A stretch of 64,000 nt of DNA from positions 1 to 64,000 of the forward strand of contig JBHYCS010000014.1 in NCBI GenBank assembly GCA_051861445.1. The letters are read 5' to 3'. The translations under genes were made by a program, and so were the position numbers. The DNA is from Parasediminibacterium sp051861445 (GTDB lineage: Bacteria > Bacteroidota > Bacteroidia > Chitinophagales > Chitinophagaceae). Below, piece by piece: positions 34,323 to 42,773 of this stretch; the first letter of the stretch is position 1; the number at the start of each line of letters is the position of its first letter. The notes beneath the pieces are model-generated. The model had not been told where the DNA came from. It saw only the letters and a program-made list of their open reading frames with translations, and made no database searches.

Positions 34323-34360
34323 CCCCCCTAAGATATTTCGCTTATCTGGGGGCTTTTTTT
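34323..34360 (+). terminator. Terminator of the transporter-SDR-FAH transcript
   Basis: CCCCC and AGATA pair with TATCT and GGGGG around a short bulge and loop, followed by a long T run; 28 bp after the FAH stop codon. It also sits at the 3' end of the convergent transglutaminase gene. Confidence 0.8.
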
Positions 34361-35208
34361 TAGGTATATGCTACAACCTTATCTACATTTTGCTGATAGT
34401 AATACGGTGTAAAATTTGTTTCGATTGCTTCACAACTCACTTCTATAGCTGTGCAAAACGAATTGCCATAAATACTTGCAAAAGCAGCAGTAGAAGCATC
34501 TTTGCCCACATTTATAAACACCATTCCATTCATAGAAACCAATTTTGTAGGATCGAAGAAAATCCATTTTCCACCAATATATGCTTCAAAACAAGCATGA
34601 AAATCGGGAGGAAATAAATGGTGTGCATACACACTGCAATAACGAGCAGGTATAGACAACGCCCTGCATAATGCAATACCAACATGAGCAAAATCTCTAC
34701 AAACCCCTACCCTTTCAGTTATTGTATTGAATGCAGAGGTAAAAGAATTGGTGCTACCATTAATATATTCTACCTTTTCAAAAATCCATTCACAAATACA
34801 CAATACTTGTTCGTATTTATTTTGAATATGACCAAATTCTTTAAATGCAAATTTTTGTAGTTTATCCGATTCACAATACCTACTTGGAAACAAATAAGGC
34901 ACTACACTTTCACTAAATTCTATAAATGGATACGCTTGTATATCTTCAAAAACATCTATCAACGTATGTTGTACATCTACAATAGCTTGATATTGTAATG
35001 TAAATAGTTGAGGTTCGTGTACACTTAACCCCAAAAAACGGTTTGTGCCATTGTTAGTTGTATAGGGCTGTAATTGTAAATGCGAATCGATGGTTAATTG
35101 TTCTTCAATAATTTGTTGATGCGTAGTGATGGCTGCTTGTACATTAAAAATAAATGTACTTGGCATAAACACTTGATAAGTTAACGAACTAAACACTTTA
35201 AACTGCAT
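34360..35208 (-). CDS. Transglutaminase-like cysteine protease family protein
   Basis: The catalytic triad region is seen as RVGVCRDFAHVGIALCRALS (Cys near residue 183), HACFEAYIGGKWIFFDPT (His and Asp). An N-terminal beta-sandwich typical of bacterial transglutaminase-like proteins lies at about 1-120. No signal peptide with the ATG at 35208 (MQFKVFSSLTYQV); an upstream ATG at 35283 would add 25 residues. Such enzymes are usually peptidases or amidases rather than cross-linkers. Convergent with the fucose genes. Confidence 0.85.
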   Translation of the reverse strand: MQFKVFSSLTYQVFMPSTFIFNVQAAITTHQQIIEEQLTIDSHLQLQPYTTNNGTNRFLGLSVHEPQLFTLQYQAIVDVQHTLIDVFEDIQAYPFIEFSESVVPYLFPSRYCESDKLQKFAFKEFGHIQNKYEQVLCICEWIFEKVEYINGSTNSFTSAFNTITERVGVCRDFAHVGIALCRALSIPARYCSVYAHHLFPPDFHACFEAYIGGKWIFFDPTKLVSMNGMVFINVGKDASTAAFASIYGNSFCTAIEVSCEAIETNFTPYYYQQNVDKVVAYT

Positions 35209-35372
35209 AAACAAGTTTGGTTGAATATAGTATTTAAAAAGCAAACGAGGATATTCTAAAATTGTTTCAAAAACTATATGCAAACAAAAAAGGCTTGTTA
35301 TTCCATATTTTTTTACTTGTAAGCTTATTTTAAACTTTAAAACAGTACTTATAATTTTGTTTTTTTAGCGTT

Positions 35373-35441
35373 ATAAACAACTTGTTTATGCGTTCAAAAC
35401 AGTTTGTTTATGCATTCATCTCAAGTTGAGATGAACGCATA
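35373..35441. promoter_or_regulatory. Nested palindromes and 22-bp direct repeats (operator-like)
   Basis: An 8-bp inverted repeat ATAAACAA-C-TTGTTTAT at 35373-35389. TTGTTTATGC occurs at 35382 and again exactly 22 bp later at 35404. The second copy begins a 33-bp palindrome (arms 35409-35424 and 35426-35441, one mismatch, single central base). Looks like a cooperative binding site for a dimeric regulator. Confidence 0.65.
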
Positions 35442-35455
35442 AATTTCTTTAAAAT

Positions 35456-35534
35456 AGGTATTATAAAAATGTTGAAGAAGGTATTATAAAATTCTTCAAG
35501 AAGGTACTATAAAATTTCTGAAGAAGGTATTAGG
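35456..35534. repeat. Three 23-bp tandem repeats plus a partial fourth
   Basis: Units start at 35456, 35479 and 35502 and follow AGGTAYTATAAAA..TT...GAAGA; a truncated unit AGGTATTAGG follows at 35525. They lie about 100-170 bp upstream of the DUF2452 gene. Confidence 0.75.
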
Positions 35535-35626
35535 CTTAATTATGGCTAATTATCTACCTATTAACAACCTTTATGAATGTTGGTTGTAATGTAATATTGT
35601 AATTTAGAAAGAAGATTTATTAGTGT

Positions 35627-36418
35627 ATGGTACAAGCGTATAATTTTTTAGCATCTTGGCAATTATTTCCTGAAAAATGCAATTTCGAGTTTGGAACTAC
35701 CCCCAAAAGTGGCAATTACAAAATTGAAAGTATTAAAAATGGACATGAATTAAATGTTAGCATCAATTGGGTTTCTATTACCAACGACGCTTTTTATACG
35801 CAATACAATGTGAAACCAGATGGTTTAATGCATCCTTTCGATAACCAAGAATTAGCAGATAGTATTGAGGCAAGTATAGAAAATGCGTCTTGCATGAAAA
35901 CCATTTTCTATAAAAATGATACCCCTATTTTAACCGTTACTAACGAAATTTTACCCAACGGATACATGAAAGTGACTCATATAGGTGAAAATGAGGGCAA
36001 CGCTTTTAAAAATATTGAAGTATATCACAAACAAATGAGTGTGTTGCCTTATGCCTCAAGTGTTGGTGGTGTTGCTATTAGACCCACAAAAGAGGGTATG
36101 ATAAAACACAAAGCATTAACTGCTATGGAAGAACAAACCAATATGCAGCTTGATCAAATTAAACAACAAATAGAATTATTGGCAAGGCAAGCACAAGAAA
36201 TAAACAAGCGAAAAGAATTAAGCTTGATGATTTATGAGGCCATGCTTCGTTTTAAACCTCAAATTGGACATACGTATCATTTATACGAGAAAAAAGATGG
36301 CACACATATGCTTTCTTTAGTAGGGCCAAAAGAATGGGGTGGTTCTGGCCCTTTTAAGCAATTTGTAGCTACCGTAAAATTATTAGCCGATCATACTTGG
36401 GTAGAAGTTGGCGGCTAA
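35627..36418 (+). CDS. DUF2452 domain-containing protein
   Basis: The C-terminal 150 residues match DUF2452 (LPYASSVGGVAIRP, MEEQTNMQLDQIKQQIELLA, RFKPQIGHTYHLYEKKDGTH, FVATVKLLADHTW), a conserved family of unknown function with a predicted central coiled coil. The N-terminal 110 residues (YNFLASWQLFPEKCNFEFG, NVSINWVSI) form a separate beta-rich domain with the look of a lipocalin-like fold; this may be a fusion. Cytoplasmic. A repeat-rich control region lies upstream. Confidence 0.85.
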   Translation: MVQAYNFLASWQLFPEKCNFEFGTTPKSGNYKIESIKNGHELNVSINWVSITNDAFYTQYNVKPDGLMHPFDNQELADSIEASIENASCMKTIFYKNDTPILTVTNEILPNGYMKVTHIGENEGNAFKNIEVYHKQMSVLPYASSVGGVAIRPTKEGMIKHKALTAMEEQTNMQLDQIKQQIELLARQAQEINKRKELSLMIYEAMLRFKPQIGHTYHLYEKKDGTHMLSLVGPKEWGGSGPFKQFVATVKLLADHTWVEVGG

Positions 36419-36421
36419 ATA

Positions 36422-38005
36422 TTACTCAAAGTTTCCTTTTTTATTCAACAAAGAAAATAGTTCGTCTAAATTTTTACCTGTAGATTTTTCAAACGATTTT
36501 TTTAAATCACTTGGTTGAGGATGTTTAAATTTCCACTCGTTAAAGTAGTCTTTAAACGCTTTATCTAAAGCTTCTTTTCCTACTGTTAATTCTGCTATAT
36601 ACAACCAAATGGCTGTTTTCAAATAAATGGTAATTCCATAATCGTCGCTTGTTTTAAACACTTCAGAGCTGGTTGCTATTGGAAAAGGTGCAGGAATTTT
36701 AATTAATGCTTTATAAACAATATCTAAATATTCTTTTTCATCAAATTTTTTCAAGTACTCTGGCATTGAACTTCCTAAAACAGAGTTGTGTCTATACTTT
36801 GCTGCTTCGTATCTAAACTGAAAATAAGTGTTTATTCCTTCATCCATCCATCCATTTTCTCTCTCATTGCTTGCCAAAAAACCCATTAACCAATTGTGCC
36901 CCACTTCATGTGCAATTACACCATCTAATGTTTCAATTTTTGCATCAGGACTCGTAATTAACGTAATCATTGGATATTCCATACCACCACTAGAGTTATT
37001 TTTTGGTCCTTCAATGGCTTGCACAACAGGATATTGGTATTCGCCTAAATAACTGCTGTAGGCTTTTGTAGCATCTTTTACATAATCGATACTATTTTTC
37101 CAAAGGGTGTTTTTATAATTGTGGTAATAGGTAAATGCATCTACAATTCTACCCGATTGTAGCTGAATAGTATCGTATTGAATCACCAAGTTTTTTTCGG
37201 CAAACCATGCAAAATCCAATACACTATCTGCTTTGTATTGTAAGGTTTTAGTAGCATTTTCTGGTGAAAGAGGTTTGTATAAAATTGGTTTTTCAGCTCT
37301 ATTCGTTGCATTTTGTAATCCAATGTTTTTATAAGCTGCCAATTCGTTTTTATCTTGTAAAACACCTGTAGCAGCCACCACAAAATTTGATGGCACCGTA
37401 ATGTTTACCACAAAATTGCCAAACTCGCTGTAAAATTCTCCCATATCTAAATAAGGCATTTCATGCCATCCGTTGTTATCAAAAACAGCAGGTTTAGGAT
37501 ACCACTGACATATCATAAACTCATCGTCAGCATAGCCTGATCTAGAAAAATAGCTAGGCAATGTTACTGTAAATGGTGTAGCTATGGTTACCGAATCGCC
37601 TGGTTTTAAGGCTGTTGGCAAAACGACTTTAATAATGTCTACATAATTTGCTTTTGGATGATTTTCAATTACACAAGCTTTACCATTTGCAGTAAAAGAT
37701 AAATCAGTTATAGAGCCGCCTTTATAGTTTTTGATTTTCTTTTTCCGTTCAGTGTCGTTGTTCAATTGTTCAAAAAAAGCAGTTTGTTCGTTTGAATATG
37801 CGTTTGGCCAGATATGAAACCAAATATAGTCGAGTGTTTCAGCAGAATTATTGGTGTATACCAATGTTTCAAAACCTTTTATTGTTTTTTGCTGTTCGTT
37901 TAAAGTAACATCTATATTGTACCGAACATGCTGCTGAAAATAGGGCTTTTGTGCAGCTACAAAACTGGCAACAAATAAGCAAACGAATGCAATAAATGAT
38001 TTCAT
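36422..38005 (-). CDS. M1-family metallopeptidase (aminopeptidase-like)
   Basis: A zinc peptidase with HEVGHN plus a downstream Glu in WMDEGINTYFQ (HExxH-x18-E; near residues 370-395) and the exopeptidase-type signature GGMEYPMITL. A signal peptide (MKSFIAFVCLFVASFVAAQ) indicates a periplasmic or extracellular enzyme. The N-terminal beta domain (RYNIDVTLNEQQKTIKGFE) is typical of the family. No T9SS tail. I chose the ATG at 38005. Convergent with, and 3 bp from, the DUF2452 gene. Confidence 0.93.
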   Translation of the reverse strand: MKSFIAFVCLFVASFVAAQKPYFQQHVRYNIDVTLNEQQKTIKGFETLVYTNNSAETLDYIWFHIWPNAYSNEQTAFFEQLNNDTERKKKIKNYKGGSITDLSFTANGKACVIENHPKANYVDIIKVVLPTALKPGDSVTIATPFTVTLPSYFSRSGYADDEFMICQWYPKPAVFDNNGWHEMPYLDMGEFYSEFGNFVVNITVPSNFVVAATGVLQDKNELAAYKNIGLQNATNRAEKPILYKPLSPENATKTLQYKADSVLDFAWFAEKNLVIQYDTIQLQSGRIVDAFTYYHNYKNTLWKNSIDYVKDATKAYSSYLGEYQYPVVQAIEGPKNNSSGGMEYPMITLITSPDAKIETLDGVIAHEVGHNWLMGFLASNERENGWMDEGINTYFQFRYEAAKYRHNSVLGSSMPEYLKKFDEKEYLDIVYKALIKIPAPFPIATSSEVFKTSDDYGITIYLKTAIWLYIAELTVGKEALDKAFKDYFNEWKFKHPQPSDLKKSFEKSTGKNLDELFSLLNKKGNFE

Positions 38006-38231
38006 TATGGATTGATTTTTATAATAATACAAGTATACATATTATTATTTAATCGGTTTTCATTTGCAAGAATATTTTTCAGACCCAACTGAATAAATAG
38101 TTGAAATATTTTATTCAATTGTATTTTCTTTCGTGTTGTTTTGACTTAAATACACCTTATAAATGCATCGTATTCTAGATTCAACTTTAAAAACATACAC
38201 TAGTTTTGACGCAAACAACAACACGATTGAT

Positions 38232-39077
38232 ATGCGTAAATTCCACATTGCAATTCTCTTACTAGTGATGCCTTCTTTTACCTTATTGGCACAGAAAAAA
38301 ATAAAAAAGAAAGATGAAAAGTACCAATTGGTTTGGTCTGATGAGTTTGATAAAAATGGAGTGCCAGACACTACAAAATGGCAATTTGAAACGGGTTATA
38401 AAAGAAACAATGAAGCACAATGGTATCAAGCAGAAAATGTAACTTGTAAAGATGGTTATTTGGTAATAACAGGTAAACGAGAAACCAAACCTAATCCTAA
38501 TTATGTAGCAGGTAGTAACGATTGGAAAACAAAATGGCCCAATGTAAAATATACATCTGGTAGTGTGGTGATGAAGAAACACCATGCTTTTCAATATGGC
38601 AAACTAGAAGTAAGAGCCAAAATTGATGCACAAATGGGTTTATGGCCAGCAATCTGGACTTTAGGAGTGGATGGTCAATGGCCATCGAATGGTGAGGTGG
38701 ATATTATGGAATATTACAACAATACTATTCTTGCCAATTTTGCTTTTGCAGGAAAACAAAAATTCAATGCAATTTGGGATGCCGTAAAAACGCCAATTGA
38801 TAGCCTTGGTGGTGAAAAATGGGGCAATGATTTTCATGTATGGACTTTAATTTGGGATGAAGACAAAATGCAAATTTTATTAGATGAACGTTTGCTGAAT
38901 GAAATAGATTTAAATACAACGTTTAATAAATCGGACAACGTAAATCCAATGCGTCAGCCGCACTACTTACTGCTAAACCTTGCAATGGGTGGAAAAAATG
39001 GAGGAAGTTTAGCCAACACAGTGCTTCCTTCTACCTATTTAGTAGATTATGTAAGATTGTATCAACTTAAAAAGTAA
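38232..39077 (+). CDS. Glycoside hydrolase family 16 (laminarinase/beta-glucanase-like)
   Basis: A signal peptide (FHIAILLLVMPSFTLLAQ) then the GH16 beta-jelly-roll: LVWSDEFDKNGVPD, YGKLEVRAKIDAQMGLWPAI, and the catalytic motif GEVDIMEYY (nucleophile and acid/base Glu). Family members cut beta-1,3- or mixed-linked glucans and some algal galactans. Single domain, 281 residues from the ATG at 38232. First of three plus-strand glycan-degrading genes with sulfatase and fucosidase, pointing to a sulfated or fucosylated polysaccharide. Confidence 0.93.
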   Translation: MRKFHIAILLLVMPSFTLLAQKKIKKKDEKYQLVWSDEFDKNGVPDTTKWQFETGYKRNNEAQWYQAENVTCKDGYLVITGKRETKPNPNYVAGSNDWKTKWPNVKYTSGSVVMKKHHAFQYGKLEVRAKIDAQMGLWPAIWTLGVDGQWPSNGEVDIMEYYNNTILANFAFAGKQKFNAIWDAVKTPIDSLGGEKWGNDFHVWTLIWDEDKMQILLDERLLNEIDLNTTFNKSDNVNPMRQPHYLLLNLAMGGKNGGSLANTVLPSTYLVDYVRLYQLKK

Positions 39078-39161
39078 GACTCAACTTTACATCAACGCTA
39101 TTAGAATATTATATATTATTCCAATTATCTGTCTTGTTTTCATTTATTTAAACGATTGTTT

Positions 39162-40601
39162 ATGCCTTATAAAAAAATGGTTACTAGTATTAAAGTAACA
39201 GTGTTGTTTGTGTTTGTAGTACTTATTACACTTGCATTTACTACCAAAAAAGAGACACATCAACAAAAAGCGAAAGCATTGAAACCAAACATCATTATTA
39301 TTTTAACTGATGATCAAGGATATGGAGATGTTGGATTTAATGGTTGTAAAGATATTCCTACCCCTAATATTGATAAAATAGCCAACGATGGTGTGGTTTT
39401 TTCCAATGCATATGTAACATATCCTGTATGTGCACCAAGTAGAGCAGGATTAATAACAGGTAGATATCAAGACAGATTTGGTTATAGTAGAAATCCATTG
39501 TACAAACCCAACGATGCATCTATAGGTTTATCCGTTGAAGAGCAAACCCTAGCTTCTTACCTACAAACAGCTGGTTACTATACAAAAGCAATTGGTAAGT
39601 GGCACTTAGGTGTACATTCAATTTACCATCCATTAAACAGAGGTTTTAATGAGTTTTATGGATTTTTAGGTGGTGGACATAGATATTTTTCGGAAGAATT
39701 TGATGTTGAAGATTACAGAGAAGCTAAAAATGAAGGTCAAAGCTATAGAACAAAACTTATTCGAAATAAATCAACAGTAGAAGTAACAGATTATCTTACA
39801 GATGCATTAACCAATGAAGGTGTAGATTTTATAGAAAAAAATAAAAACAAACCTTTTTTCCTTTACCTAGCATACAATGCCCCCCACTCTCCTTTACAAG
39901 CTAGCCAAAAGTATTTAGATAGGTTTAACCAAATTCAAAACCCTAAACGCAAAACCTATGCAGCAATGGTAAGTGCAGTAGATGATGGTGTAGGATTGGT
40001 TTTAAACAAACTAGCAGAACATAATTTAGCAGAAAATACAATTGTAATTTTTCTTTCAGACAATGGTGGCCCTAAAGAAGATAATGGCAGTTACAACGGA
40101 ATTTTAAAAGGCGGAAAAGGATCTTTATGGGAAGGTGGCATTAGAGTGCCTTTTGCTATTCGTTGGCCACAACAAATTAAAGCCTACACCAAGTATAATA
40201 AACCTGTTAGTTCATTAGACATTTTTGCAACTATTGCTAGTAATATACAAGATGCACCTAAACCTAAAAATTCGCTAGATGGCACTAATTTGCTTCCTTT
40301 TGTAACAGGAAACAATTCAAACCAACCACATGAATTTCTTTTTTGGCGACAATTCGATCAAAAGAATTATGCAGTGTTGCAAACAGCTAACCAATATAAA
40401 ACCGTTGTTTTAAAAGATTCTGTGCAACATTTGTTTTCATTATCAAAAGATGTAAGTGAAAAAAACAATTTGTTTCTACAAGAAACAGATTATTTCAGCA
40501 ATCTGTTGAAGGAATACAAAAAATGGGAAGCAAATATGATTCCTCCTGCTATTTATGGATTGAATCAAGAAGAGTTGTATAAGAAAGAGAAAGGAAAATA
40601 A
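39162..40601 (+). CDS. Type I (formylglycine) sulfatase
   Basis: Sulfatase signature PVCAPSRAGLITGRYQDRFG with the Cys to be converted to formylglycine (C-x-P-S-R). Metal site IILTDDQGYGDVG near the N-terminus, KAIGKWHLG, and the second metal site FLSDNGGPKEDNG. An N-terminal hydrophobic signal/anchor (VTVLFVFVVLITLAF) sends it to the periplasm. The ATG at 39162 is used. It needs a formylglycine-generating or anSME enzyme encoded elsewhere. Substrate is likely a sulfated glycan, given adjacent GH16 and GH29 genes. Confidence 0.94.
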   Translation: MPYKKMVTSIKVTVLFVFVVLITLAFTTKKETHQQKAKALKPNIIIILTDDQGYGDVGFNGCKDIPTPNIDKIANDGVVFSNAYVTYPVCAPSRAGLITGRYQDRFGYSRNPLYKPNDASIGLSVEEQTLASYLQTAGYYTKAIGKWHLGVHSIYHPLNRGFNEFYGFLGGGHRYFSEEFDVEDYREAKNEGQSYRTKLIRNKSTVEVTDYLTDALTNEGVDFIEKNKNKPFFLYLAYNAPHSPLQASQKYLDRFNQIQNPKRKTYAAMVSAVDDGVGLVLNKLAEHNLAENTIVIFLSDNGGPKEDNGSYNGILKGGKGSLWEGGIRVPFAIRWPQQIKAYTKYNKPVSSLDIFATIASNIQDAPKPKNSLDGTNLLPFVTGNNSNQPHEFLFWRQFDQKNYAVLQTANQYKTVVLKDSVQHLFSLSKDVSEKNNLFLQETDYFSNLLKEYKKWEANMIPPAIYGLNQEELYKKEKGK

Positions 40602-40675
40602 AAAAGCGAATTCACCGCTGAAATATTTAATTTAAACTTTTTTAAAACATATCATCAAGCATTATTAATTATAAC

Positions 40676-42139
40676 ATGAAAAAAAGTACGTTATTTCTTT
40701 TGCTATTTTGTTTAAGTGAAATTGTATGGAGCCAAAAAGTTAAAATAGATATTTCAACTGCACAACGTAAGCAAATTAATAGAGGCTATGGCATGTTTAT
40801 TCATTTTGGCGTAAATACGTTTAATGAAATTGAATGGTCGAATGGAACTTTACCAGCAACATCTTACAATCCTACCAATTTAGATTGTGACCAATGGATA
40901 CAAACCGCAAAAGAAGCAGGTTTTAGATATGTAATATTGGTAACCAAACACCATGACGGCTTTTGTTTGTGGGATAGTAAATATACAGATTACGATGTGG
41001 CATCATCGCCTGTAAAAACAGATGTTGTAGCAGAAGTAGCAAAGGCTTGCAAAAAATATGGACTACAACTTGGTTTGTATTATTCTTTATGGGATAGACA
41101 CGAACCAAGCTATAAAAACCATACAGCTTATGATGCCTACATGAAAAATCAATTAACCGAATTGATGACCAATTATGGATCGATTTGTGAACTTTGGTTT
41201 GATGGTGCTTGGGATAAAAAAGTAGACAATTGGCCTTTGGCTGATATTTATAGATATGTGAAAGAGATGCAACCCAATTGCATGATTACGGTTAATCATA
41301 CAATTGTAAAACCTACCAATAAAAATGCTACTCAATTACCAGAAAATTATGCCGAAGGCGATCCTATTCGATACTTTCCTGTTGACTTTAGAATAAAAGA
41401 TCCCAACTTGGTAAGATGGAACGATCCTAAGTATTACGATTGGAAAGATACTTTGCGTTATCTACCGTTTGAACACACCATTTGTATATCGGATAGATGG
41501 AATTGGTTTCAGAAGAAAAAAATAACGCCTCCTCGTCCACTTGATGAGCTAGAAGAATTGTTTTATTGGGGAACTGCAAATGACAATATATTAATTGTAA
41601 ATGTTCCACCAGATGTAACAGGACAAATTAATACCAATGAAAAAATAAGAATTATACAATTGGCAGAAAGATTGGGTATAAGAGGTGGAGCAAAAAAACT
41701 ACCTACAGCAAGTAAAAACCTAAGCTTTCAGCAAAAAGTAGTTGCGAGTTCTGCTTTGCCAAATTATCCTGCCAATAATGCCATTGATTTTAGCTTAGAA
41801 TCTTATTGGACAGCAACCGACACAACAGCTGAACTAGAAATACAATTCGATACTACTATAGCATTTAATAGAATTAGCTTATTTGAAAAAGCAGATATGA
41901 TTGATTTGGGAGATAAATTCTCGATACTTAGAAAATTTAAAGTGGCAGCTTATGAGTTACAATATTTTCATAATGAAAAATGGGATACCTTTTATGTAGG
42001 CGATGTTATTGGTGCTTGTAAAATCATTCATTTACCCATTACAATTAGAGCTGAAAAAATGAAGTTGAAAATTGTAAAATCTACAGGTAATCCATCTATT
42101 TATCATATTGGAGTATCTGAACAAAAAAGAAAGAAGTAA
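40676..42139 (+). CDS. Alpha-L-fucosidase, GH29, with C-terminal F5/8 type C-like domain
   Basis: A signal peptide (FLLLFCLSEIVWSQ), then the GH29 barrel: YGMFIHFGVNTFNEIEWSNG, VTKHHDGFCLW, LGLYYSLWDR and the nucleophile Asp in ELWFDGAWD (near residue 180). The final 140 residues (YPANNAIDFSLESYWTATD, ELEIQFD) resemble a discoidin/F5-8C carbohydrate-binding module. It releases terminal alpha-L-fucose, which fits the FucP-SDR-FAH genes 6 kb upstream. Probably co-transcribed with the sulfatase (74-bp gap). Confidence 0.94.
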   Translation: MKKSTLFLLLFCLSEIVWSQKVKIDISTAQRKQINRGYGMFIHFGVNTFNEIEWSNGTLPATSYNPTNLDCDQWIQTAKEAGFRYVILVTKHHDGFCLWDSKYTDYDVASSPVKTDVVAEVAKACKKYGLQLGLYYSLWDRHEPSYKNHTAYDAYMKNQLTELMTNYGSICELWFDGAWDKKVDNWPLADIYRYVKEMQPNCMITVNHTIVKPTNKNATQLPENYAEGDPIRYFPVDFRIKDPNLVRWNDPKYYDWKDTLRYLPFEHTICISDRWNWFQKKKITPPRPLDELEELFYWGTANDNILIVNVPPDVTGQINTNEKIRIIQLAERLGIRGGAKKLPTASKNLSFQQKVVASSALPNYPANNAIDFSLESYWTATDTTAELEIQFDTTIAFNRISLFEKADMIDLGDKFSILRKFKVAAYELQYFHNEKWDTFYVGDVIGACKIIHLPITIRAEKMKLKIVKSTGNPSIYHIGVSEQKRKK

Positions 42140-42162
42140 AATTTAAACCTGTTTACAAATAA

Positions 42163-42762
42163 TTATTTCAACAACTTTTTTTGTAACCAATTGCTTAAAT
42201 AAGCACTACCAATACCAACTGCTGCACCTGCAAACACATCGGAAGGATAATGTTTTCCCAAATACATTCTACTATATCCTACTGTTGAAGCATAGGCATA
42301 AGCTGGCAAAACGATGTACCACTTTTTGTTTTGGATAGAAATGGAGGCTGCCAAATTAAAAGCTGTAGAAGTATGACCTGAAGGAAATGAATGTCCTACT
42401 TCTGAAGCATCGTTGGTAAAAATGAGATTAGGATAGGTTTCATAAGGTCGCTTTCTATTTATCAATCGCTTTGTTGCCTGTGTAATGGCTGTGTTTACAA
42501 CTAAAGAACCAATTATTTTTAAGCCTTGTTGCTGCAATTGTTTATCTTTTTTTAAATAACCTGTTAATAACAACGTTGTAGGCACACCTATAGCTAATGG
42601 ATAAGCACTATTAGAAGTTATTTTCCAATAATCGCTTGTTGGTTGATTGGGATTGATTTGTTGCAACCAACGTACTTCCTGAGGTTGACCAAAACTTGTT
42701 GTGTAAAAACAAAAGCATACTACCACAATTGGTAATATGCTTTTGAATGTGTTGTTGTGCAT
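42163..42762 (-). CDS. PAP2-family phosphatase
   Basis: The three phosphatase motifs are present: KRLINRKRPYE (KxxxxxxRP), SFPSGHTSTAF (PSGH) and SRMYLGKHYPSDV (SRxxxxxHxxxD). A signal-like hydrophobic N-terminus and several short membrane helices place it in the envelope, probably acting on undecaprenyl pyrophosphate or phosphatidic acid. Its start lies 11 bp downstream of the valS stop codon, so both may share a transcript. Confidence 0.92.
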   Translation of the reverse strand: MHNNTFKSILPIVVVCFCFYTTSFGQPQEVRWLQQINPNQPTSDYWKITSNSAYPLAIGVPTTLLLTGYLKKDKQLQQQGLKIIGSLVVNTAITQATKRLINRKRPYETYPNLIFTNDASEVGHSFPSGHTSTAFNLAASISIQNKKWYIVLPAYAYASTVGYSRMYLGKHYPSDVFAGAAVGIGSAYLSNWLQKKLLK

Positions 42763-42773
42763 GCTTTTTACGT

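Larger units (their letters stand above)
35209..35626. other. Long intergenic region with palindromes and tandem repeats
   Basis: No gene supported. It is the divergent control region between the transglutaminase and DUF2452 genes and holds two ordered repeat systems, listed separately at 35373-35441 and 35456-35534. Confidence 0.6.

Noticed and set aside
34303..34617. 104-codon plus-strand ORF
   Set aside because: Antisense to the transglutaminase gene, which has clear catalytic motifs; a shadow frame.
35456..35534. CRISPR-like array
   Set aside because: Direct head-to-tail tandem repeats without spacers, and no cas genes.
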